This document shows positions 8,601 through 13,600 of a DNA stretch of 13,600 bases, piece after piece. Origin of the DNA: Chromera velia (lineage: Eukaryota; Sar; Chromeraceae); contig JAHBMJ010002491.1 in the NCBI GenBank assembly GCA_018398765.1, positions 5,001-18,600 of the forward strand, read 5' to 3'. The notes below the pieces were generated by a model that saw nothing but the letters and a program-made list of their open reading frames with translations, searched no databases and was not told the origin of the DNA. A program made the position numbers and the translations under genes. The number at the start of each line of letters is the position of its first letter. Position 1 is the stretch's first letter.

Positions 8601-10419
8601 CAGGTAGCTGGTTGAGTTGTGCGACACTCCTTCCAAGAACCTTCTTGTATTCTGATGTATCGATTCCAAGGTTGAGGCAATTCGCTTCTACGAGACGCTT
8701 GAGATCATCATGTCTGTTTTCAATTCTTCCGTTTGCTCGTGGTAAGCCTGTTAGAATCCAATACTGTTTCACACTCAGCTCTTTCAGTCGCGCTGCAAAA
8801 TAAGCTTTGAATTCTCCTCCATTATCAGAACGAACAAAAGAACGGAAGGAAAGGGGAACACCAAAAGGTCGAATCCATGCACTTTCAAATGCTTTCCATG
8901 CTGTCTCCGGCTTCTTGTCTTCACATGGAACCAGTAAAAAGTAATCAGACGTCTCACACATGATGGACAGACACGGGTCTCCTTTGAAAAAGGTAAAATC
9001 GACTGCAATTTGCTGCAAAGGAGCGGGGTTTCTTGGATTCTTTCCTTTCTTGCCCCTGCTCCTTCGAGGGAGACCATGTACCGATAAACACGTCTTACAT
9101 TGACTGCGAAGTTCTTTACATATACGAGCAAGTCCCTTTATTTGGATGTACGGAGATACGAGAGTGTGCAGAGCCTTCCCTCCAATGTGTCCCATCTCTT
9201 GATGAACATACGTCAGGTATTCCCGGGCCCACTCAGGATCAACCTTCACTTTCTCTTCTGTTGCAGGACGAGAAGGGAGCTCAAACACGCTTTCGTCTCC
9301 GAAAGAGAAAATCGAGTCGGAATCAGAGGTGATTGACGAGAGAGCAAGGTCAGCCGAACGGGGCTCTTCTCTCTCGCTGTCATTTTCAACAGAAATATGT
9401 ACAGAATGTTCATCCTCTATTTTGTTCTCGCCCTCACCCTGCTTCAGTCCTGTGGCACCGTCTCCTTTTCTCTCTCGTACTTCTCGCACTTTCTGCTTGA
9501 GATCAAAAAGACCAGTTACCTCATATGAAAGAGGAAAGGATGATTCATCAACAACTTTCAAGTGATCGGCTGTCAATTCAGGGACTGCTACCGGCTGTGC
9601 AACTTGCTGAACAAAACAATGATCAGTCGATTCTTGCAAACATACATTTGGAGAAAAAAGATCAGCATGCATGGCAACAAAGGGTAGAGGAAGAGAGAAA
9701 GAGAAATTCACATCATCAAAGCAAGCATCACTGTCAATGTAAGTCGGGTTTACAAAAAGGTCTTGTGCATTCTCATAAAAGTGCATAGATGCGGGAGGAG
9801 TGGGAGAAGAAGGAACAGAGAGAGAACTGGCTACGACTTGAGATAAAAGAAAAAGTGTCTGACTAGGGCTAGATTTTCCCTTTCGTTCTTTCATCTTTCT
9901 GTTCCAGATTCTACGTTGCTTACGGGGAAGAGGAGGCTTGCGATGATCACCCACTTCCTTTTCAAAGCGCTCGGCTCTTTCAGTTGCTCTCTTCTTCCTT
10001 TCACTGCGACGACTGGCAGAGGAGGGCTGCTCTCGGTCAGTTGTACGGAAGGGGGGAAGATCAAAGGGACAGGCTGAGAAAGAATCGGGAGCACATTGAT
10101 CATGAACAGCAGTCCCCTCCTCTACCTTATGACTCTCTTCAAACTTTTCTGCACCCCCTTCTTTTACCTTATGTCTTTCTTCAAAACGCTGGGCACCCCC
10201 CTCCTCTACCTTCTGACTGTCTCGCTGCACCTGAAAGAAGGAGAAAGGTCGAGACTGCTTGACAGATGAGGAGAAAGAAAGTTGATGGCAGGGAGAATGC
10301 ACATCCTGATCATGAATTGCGCCGACGCAGGGCGAGGAACATTCTAATCTTTCGTGCTTTCGCGAGTTTCTGCAGGGCTTCTTTTTCCGTGACTCCCCAT
10401 CCCCACCAACTCCTGTCAT
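5659..10419 (-). CDS. Pol polyprotein: integrase, reverse transcriptase, RNase H (copia type)
   Basis: A 1586-codon frame from ATG 10419 to TGA 5661-5659; it is open without an ATG back to 10518. Residues 1-395 are an extension with three KVEEG repeats (70-103) and a basic patch (138-170). Integrase: zinc site H406-x4-H411-x29-C441-x2-C444; catalytic D474, D532 (SDNGGEF) and E567 (GRIEN); C-terminal VGDRVYWK segment near 651-690. A linker of about 400 residues follows. Reverse transcriptase: KCRWVIRGDQ (1170-1179), D1219 in motif A, YGLRESP (1256-1262), YVDD (1303-1306), TRPDISYA (1409-1416). RNase H: D1468, E1510, D1542. These enzymes copy element RNA to DNA and insert it. The frame stops inside RNase H; the conserved end lies just past the stop. 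Protease is not in this frame. Confidence 0.95.
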   Translation of the reverse strand: MTGVGGDGESRKKKPCRNSRKHERLECSSPCVGAIHDQDVHSPCHQLSFSSSVKQSRPFSFFQVQRDSQKVEEGGAQRFEERHKVKEGGAEKFEESHKVEEGTAVHDQCAPDSFSACPFDLPPFRTTDREQPSSASRRSERKKRATERAERFEKEVGDHRKPPLPRKQRRIWNRKMKERKGKSSPSQTLFLLSQVVASSLSVPSSPTPPASMHFYENAQDLFVNPTYIDSDACFDDVNFSFSLPLPFVAMHADLFSPNVCLQESTDHCFVQQVAQPVAVPELTADHLKVVDESSFPLSYEVTGLFDLKQKVREVRERKGDGATGLKQGEGENKIEDEHSVHISVENDSEREEPRSADLALSSITSDSDSIFSFGDESVFELPSRPATEEKVKVDPEWAREYLTYVHQEMGHIGGKALHTLVSPYIQIKGLARICKELRSQCKTCLSVHGLPRRSRGKKGKNPRNPAPLQQIAVDFTFFKGDPCLSIMCETSDYFLLVPCEDKKPETAWKAFESAWIRPFGVPLSFRSFVRSDNGGEFKAYFAARLKELSVKQYWILTGLPRANGRIENRHDDLKRLVEANCLNLGIDTSEYKKVLGRSVAQLNQLPAIKRDKKSPFERLFGHRLLPPSLECLLSDIKQQGPKAIQPLGLQVGDRVYWKNPRRTYRSLEIKWRLFEISALVPHSRFLVYLTPIDESGTRLQSREYLAHSSCFVPAPLSSLPSSSRVRQNPTDHSKETPPLKESKRESVPADNNSASDSLFGENALAPDALTGGQMAEAINRDRQHLNSSLPSVLQSHGLFPPCLDDLLNSQKNASDSQTDSDASVPKVCSFFSKEESDNIFFFAEPQLPSALHEELETPQKGFITATDQLEQQDSQMLKNQEPSIRLCDPSLTRLRMWLDRKLHRYMLGKFVSCMSNGDVLMHVWGSYSSKELSSCVFAPQFIRPNGSDTCILSPSVFCMPDLCRVAPSSFRAEGLQLSRDRRLSPTACEVIQKVTGKTSTPIGCRQAQRCPETVKTAEAWLRESLKPNPELELQNFEVTHSPSISTGVPSTDNDECVESLFFCRESVPLSSFSPPLYMNAALRRPTESVHESNEHFFAMGATHVPFRRKSLSPQQTASFHLARQKKLEKFDRFDVFKVVPLSSVPADAVVLPTLWVDTLKMNDEGEREFKCRWVIRGDQDPRKGLETATDPCPPENIRLLLLAVAGSDGFNESFLRTIDVDNAFLQAPMEDTVYVVPPKGHLEYGKSLFLLQRCMYGLRESPLLFQRFLEGKLKKHRWEKSPLWGIWWKRGIEGKVEALLSMYVDDLALGSLTGPAQPHLDQIMAEIECKESKPLQRYVGVSYEVQKDQIWCFQTSYAYALDEQGIRPLVAPIPDEARKKEDTSALLQGKEIKTFQQGLGEVSYLSSFTRPDISYACSHLAQWNAAPTVIALKWLCRLIAWTKAHADRGIAIPLCSCLKDLHAEIHADASHGTDLHPEPQIGWVLVVAGCPVAWKSIKPKKVAKLTTGAEFLVTENGIELLSSLFCFLEQLWPSVRRTLWTDSNDLVSIFAQACSSAHVTQLSLSMAIQDLRERENIQTSPLTITQ
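10114..10218 (-). repeat. 42-nt tandem repeat encoding KVEEGGA-type 14-residue units
   Basis: Plus-strand motif CCCCTCCTCTACCTT recurs at 10114-10128 and 10198-10212, with a diverged copy at 10155-10170, giving a 42-nt period. In Pol this reads as three 14-residue units beginning KVEEGGA, KVKEGGA and KVEEGTA, joined by RFEERH-like segments. The charged, helical pattern suggests a coiled or disordered spacer. The core also occurs in the flank at 4707-4848. Confidence 0.85.
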
Positions 10420-10442
10420 TGCGCCCTGCCCAGGAGAAGTGC

Positions 10443-12008
10443 TCAGCTGTCTTTCTCTTTCAAATAGCGATTGGAGATGGGGTCGATGAAAGAATGGGTA
10501 GGGGGCAAGCCGCTGGTGTTAATGGTGACACCTGTGTGGAGGAGAGGGATCGTCTGGGTCAGTTCCCACTCTACACGACTGTCCTCGTTCTCCCGATTCT
10601 TCCCAAACCCGACTGAGATCCTGCAAATCTCTGCATCAGGATCGGTCTCTTCTCTCCAATCGAATTTGAATTGACGGAGGAGTCCCATTCCGAGCATCAG
10701 GGGCATTCCGGGTTCTAGATTTGTCTCAGCTATGTACAGACGAGCCGCAATACTCACTCGGGGGGATTTCGAAAAACACAGGGGGAGAATCCCAGTGTAT
10801 TGTACAGGAAATTTGGGATCCTTTCCCACTCCATTGACGTAGAAGTCAACGACTTCCTTGAACGTCGGTTGCAGGACTGCATGAGGTTGAATCCTCAACA
10901 CCCCTTTTATCAAAATCCCATAGTGCAGTGCTGTCCTCCTATCTGTGATGAGGAAAGGGGAAGAGCCAGGGTCAAGGGCAATTGGGATGCGGAGAGGTCT
11001 GGCGTTCTTTGGGTACTTGTCGCGAAGCAACTGCAGGCTGTTCCTGCTCCCCCCCAGCGTAAAGAAGTGCTGTCGAACCTTATCGCTGACGAATGCGCGT
11101 GTGAAGTTGCCCATGGCTGCGGCTGCACTTTGTGTTGTGCGATCAGATGGAGCAGGGCTGACACTCCTTTCTCTGGGAATTAGAGAAAGCCTTGGTGGCT
11201 GTGATGGGGCCGGGGTGGCTCCTGACCTCGGAACAAATACCAGTCCTTGGGGTTGGAACTCAGGCTCGGATGTGGCCGGAGGTGCGGATGAGGAAAGCGG
11301 AACTGCTTGCTGACTTCGGAGGGTAGCAGACGGGGATGATAGGATTACTTCCGGCAGGGAAAAACTGCCACTGCTGCGAACGTCCACCGGCCTAGCAGGG
11401 CCTGGCTGAATGTCTTTTGCTTGCTCGTCAACTTGCATTCCCCTCAAATCTCCTTCGTCAATTTCTCCTTCCTCAACCTCTTCCTCGGCAGCTCGAGCTT
11501 CAGAAGCTCTTTGAAGGTGGAAGGGTTTACGTGCAGGGAGGAGGGAGGTCTGAACTGATAGCACAGGGGCAATTCCTGTGTCTCCTGCCTGACTAACTGT
11601 CCAGGGAGCTACTTCGTTCCACTGAATTCTAAAACCCGGAGAAATGATCTCTGTGTTCTTTGGGTCAGTGAGATCGACAGAAATGTGAAGGAAGAAGGGC
11701 TGCTGGGGAAACCCGAAGTGGCTTCTGGAGGGGGGGTTTCTCATCAAGGGAGTGCGAAGGCGGAATTGAGCAGACTCTGCCAGTGGAAAGCCGAGAGTGG
11801 AAATACCTCCGCTTTGCTCCACCTCTCTGACCGCATTGAAAAGACGGTCCATGGCTTCTCGGAACCTCTTTGCATCTGGATCAGACTCGACAAGAGGGCA
11901 CCAACGCTGAGTGGAGTCACGAGGGTTGGTGCACGCAGGCTTTCCTACGGGGGGATTCAAAGACTGACCGCAGCACCACTGGACCCCAATTCTGTGACAA
12001 CAGCAAAG
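10443..12008 (-). CDS. Gag C-terminal region plus retropepsin-like aspartic protease
   Basis: Same frame as the Gag body, reopening after the TAG at 12011-12009 and ending at TGA 10445-10443. The first residues are Cys/His-rich (LCCCHRIGVQWCC), suggesting a nucleocapsid-like metal-binding patch. Numbering the next part from the TTG codon at 11960 (no ATG there), residues 155-175 are strongly acidic (EEEVEEGEIDEGD) and 195-280 are Ser/Pro-rich and probably disordered. Residues 324-430 look like a retropepsin: IPIALDPGSSPFLIT around D330 as the catalytic loop, and LMLGMGLLRQF (421-431) as the C-terminal hydrophobic-Leu-Gly motif. It would cleave the polyprotein as a dimer. The loop reads D-P-G rather than the usual D-[TS]-G. 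Pol begins in another frame just downstream. Confidence 0.75.
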   Translation of the reverse strand, partial: LCCCHRIGVQWCCGQSLNPPVGKPACTNPRDSTQRWCPLVESDPDAKRFREAMDRLFNAVREVEQSGGISTLGFPLAESAQFRLRTPLMRNPPSRSHFGFPQQPFFLHISVDLTDPKNTEIISPGFRIQWNEVAPWTVSQAGDTGIAPVLSVQTSLLPARKPFHLQRASEARAAEEEVEEGEIDEGDLRGMQVDEQAKDIQPGPARPVDVRSSGSFSLPEVILSSPSATLRSQQAVPLSSSAPPATSEPEFQPQGLVFVPRSGATPAPSQPPRLSLIPRERSVSPAPSDRTTQSAAAAMGNFTRAFVSDKVRQHFFTLGGSRNSLQLLRDKYPKNARPLRIPIALDPGSSPFLITDRRTALHYGILIKGVLRIQPHAVLQPTFKEVVDFYVNGVGKDPKFPVQYTGILPLCFSKSPRVSIAARLYIAETNLEPGMPLMLGMGLLRQFKFDWREETDPDAEICRISVGFGKNRENEDSRVEWELTQTIPLLHTGVTINTSGLPPTHSFIDPISNRYLKEKDS

Positions 12009-13163
12009 CTAGGGGTGGTCTGACCAGGGACCGATCGGGACCCCTTGTAAAATGCACCAAATGCAGTACCGAATAATCAAGAGAAAGACGGTGGGGAAGG
12101 GTCCGTCAGATAAATCATAGAGGGCAAGACGTGTGAGCCAAGGCTCTCTTCTCAGTTGATCTTCTTCGATTGTCACAGCCTTTTCTTTGTAATGTTTGCC
12201 ATGGCCTTCCAACAGGAATCGGCGAACTCTGTCTACCCACTGCTGTTTGTTGAAGTACTGAACTGGTTTCAGGAACTTGTCGCAACGAGCTTCATCCACC
12301 CCACACTTGATGGGTCGGTTTGCTTTATCGGGTAAGGCTCCTCCAACACGGCCTGAGACTGAAATCAGATCGTCAAGCTTTTCGACCTCTGCCATCAACG
12401 GTCTCGGCTCTATGTAGACTGTCGAGGCAAATGACGCCCACCGACTCTCTGCAGAGCCGGCAGGGGTCTGGCTGCTGGGGAAGCGAAGGATGGTGCTGAC
12501 GGTGGACGGGCCTGGGTTGATGCGGTCAGGGTCAGGGGAGGAATCTGGGACCCTTGGGAGGTCGTGGAAATACTCGTCCCACTCATTCATATAGAAGAGG
12601 TGGAGAGGACTAAAAAGAAACTCTGTTGGAAAGAGCATTCCGAATTCACCCCCCTTCTTGTACGTCGCTCCCCTCGGACGCAGTTGGTCATTAAGACCAT
12701 AGACGTCGTTGGGAAGGGCAGCCATTGCTACTTGGAATAGACGTGTCATCAGACCTTTCATGCTTCTGTCTTTCTCACGTTTGGGGAGACGCGAGAGAGA
12801 GAACAGAGCACTCAATCCGGGGCCCCCCACGGGGAGACTGAAGTCTCGTGCAAATGGGCTGGTGGGATCTGGGAGAAGAGCGATGACTTCCTTTTCCCCC
12901 GAGTCCTGTTCACAGTACACCTCAAACACAACCTGCCCCTCAGGTCTTTGTGCTCGGACGGAAAGCCAATCGAGCTCACGAATGCCCACATCTGTATTGA
13001 CAAACACAGTCTGCGGCATCCATTTATCTTCGAATGAGACGAGTTCTGGAGGGGCCTTATGTCGATACCCCATTTTTGATAAGGTCTTCTGCTTCTGTGC
13101 GGGGGTGGCATTACGGAACTGCTGGGAGTATGCTACTGTGAGGAGCTCCTGCAGGTCCCGGTG
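12009..13163 (-). CDS. Gag-like body of the retrotransposon
   Basis: This frame continues from the TAG at 13166-13164 to a TAG at 12011-12009 (about 384 residues). The first ATG in this stretch is at 13073, giving 354 residues. I recognise no named capsid domain. The protein is soluble-looking, with a Ser/Pro-rich patch in the middle (around residues 175-215 counted from the ATG) and a basic helical stretch before a hydrophobic, Cys-containing end (IIRYCIWCILQG). Position just 5' of a protease/Pol module in an LTR element argues for Gag, which would form the virus-like particle and package element RNA. The frame carries on open after the terminal TAG into the protease ORF, so Gag and protease were probably one polyprotein. 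A host gene cannot be excluded on sequence alone but is unlikely. Confidence 0.65.
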   Translation of the reverse strand, partial: HRDLQELLTVAYSQQFRNATPAQKQKTLSKMGYRHKAPPELVSFEDKWMPQTVFVNTDVGIRELDWLSVRAQRPEGQVVFEVYCEQDSGEKEVIALLPDPTSPFARDFSLPVGGPGLSALFSLSRLPKREKDRSMKGLMTRLFQVAMAALPNDVYGLNDQLRPRGATYKKGGEFGMLFPTEFLFSPLHLFYMNEWDEYFHDLPRVPDSSPDPDRINPGPSTVSTILRFPSSQTPAGSAESRWASFASTVYIEPRPLMAEVEKLDDLISVSGRVGGALPDKANRPIKCGVDEARCDKFLKPVQYFNKQQWVDRVRRFLLEGHGKHYKEKAVTIEEDQLRREPWLTRLALYDLSDGPFPTVFLLIIRYCIWCILQGVPIGPWSDHP

Positions 13164-13166
13164 CTA

Positions 13167-13600
13167 CCATTGGGGGCTTAGATCATAAGGGTCTGTCATT
13201 GCCTCCATGAGAACAGTGCGACTTCTCTGTTCTCTCCATATGGCACTGTCCGAGTGGTCCGAACATGCTTCCAGGGGAAAGTGAGGGTAGGGGAGAGGGT
13301 GCTGGACCGGGAAGGGGCGGGGTTTGTTCCAGTCGGGATGGGCTGGGACTGCCTGTTCACTTCCTCCCCTTGTGACATCCGCCGGTTGGCTTGCACTGGC
13401 GGAGGCTGCCTCATTCGGCCATGCCCTCGGTGATGGAGGACAGACCGGCCCTTCCCTCTCAGGCGCCCTTGTTAAGATGACGCTACTGTCAAATGGCTTT
13501 GGAGTGAAATGGGGACTCGGAGCCAGGTTGACAGTGGGTCCGAACTGAACAGGGGAGAATGGCGCCTGATCGACAAACAGGTGGGGACCAGGAGGAGGAA
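13167..13600 (-). CDS. Gag N-terminal part, partial (continues past window edge)
   Basis: The minus-strand frame with codons starting at 13598, 13595 and so on is open from the window edge to an in-frame TAG at 13166-13164. It encodes about 144 residues. The first part is rich in Pro, Ser and Ala, typical of a disordered Gag head. It is followed by a more structured stretch (SAIWREQRSRTVLMEAMTD) just before the stop. The same frame reopens directly after the TAG and runs into the Gag body, so the stop probably interrupts one original gene. The true start is outside the window. The ATG at 13199 is a possible internal start but lies only 11 codons before the stop. No Gag family motif is diagnostic here; the assignment rests on position upstream of protease and Pol. 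Confidence 0.6.

Larger units (their letters stand above)
5004..13600 (-). mobile_element. Ty1/copia-type LTR retrotransposon, 5' part cut off by window edge
   Basis: Read right to left, the minus strand encodes Gag, an aspartic protease, integrase, reverse transcriptase and RNase H in that order. Integrase ahead of reverse transcriptase is the Ty1/copia arrangement. The reverse transcriptase motifs (YVDD, RPDISYA, YGL) are also of the copia class. The 5' LTR and primer binding site would lie beyond 13600. The 3' LTR could not be delimited because no second copy is in the window, so the left boundary of 5004 is only where the last element-like reading frame stops. At least 8.5 kb is present, which is long for copia; the excess lies in the Pol N-terminal extension and the integrase-RT linker. 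Three in-frame stops suggest a recently inserted but probably non-autonomous copy. Confidence 0.93.

Noticed and set aside
10446-10518. Canonical -1 slippery heptamer in the Gag-protease/Pol overlap
   Set aside because: Checked codon by codon. The nearest candidates (G-CCC-CCT and T-TCT-TTC in the Gag frame) do not re-pair at both sites after a -1 slip.
12009-13166. Reassigned genetic code with TAG as glutamine, as in some ciliates
   Set aside because: Only two TAGs, both in one decaying-looking gene, while the 1586-codon Pol has no internal TAG or TAA. Ordinary C-to-T mutation is simpler.

Overview
The window looks like nuclear DNA of an intron-rich, single-celled eukaryote. It has a large Ty1/copia-type LTR retrotransposon, GTGAGT/GTAAGT donors with pyrimidine-rich CAG acceptors on the plus strand, abundant microsatellites, and no bacterial operon structure. 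GC content is intermediate. A protist such as a chromerid or other alveolate alga is possible, but that is a guess from style only. No rRNA, tRNA or CRISPR was seen.

Layout. About 1-1250 (plus) holds short coding-like blocks that can be joined with consistent splice phases and end at a TGA at 1240-1242; I do not recognise the product. About 1250-2100 is apparently non-coding, with two (AT)n arrays and a GTCA-type tetranucleotide array. About 2100-2800 is a block with weak open frames on both strands and no convincing gene. About 2780-4815 (plus) holds a second set of coding-like exons (2897-3080, 3861-3943, 4400-4443, 4755-4791), one with a degenerate EF-hand-like stretch. These are interrupted by a long polypurine tract (3425-3690) and an (ACAA)n-type array (4046-4165).

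From about 5000 to the right edge, the minus strand is one retrotransposon, read right to left. Its 5' end and 5' LTR lie outside the window. Order: proline-rich Gag N-terminus, Gag body, Cys/His-rich segment and acidic linker, retropepsin-like protease, then (in the -1 frame) a 1586-codon Pol. Pol has a 390-residue N-terminal extension, an HHCC zinc-binding domain, a D,D,E integrase, a long linker, a copia-type reverse transcriptase (YVDD) and RNase H. The RNase H end (ADPLTK) lies beyond an in-frame TGA. A further small frame downstream encodes a CCHC zinc knuckle plus a second Cys/His motif.

The element is mostly intact (Pol is open for 1586 codons) but carries two in-frame TAGs in Gag and one TGA in RNase H. 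These may be inactivating changes or, less likely, recoding sites. A short repeat encoding S-Q/H-K-V-E-E-G occurs three times in Pol's N-terminus (42-nt period) and three times in the flank at 4.7-4.85 kb, including a 21-nt identical stretch. I see no clear novel defence or metabolic system. The items most worth checking are the element's unusual gene arrangement and the shared repeat.
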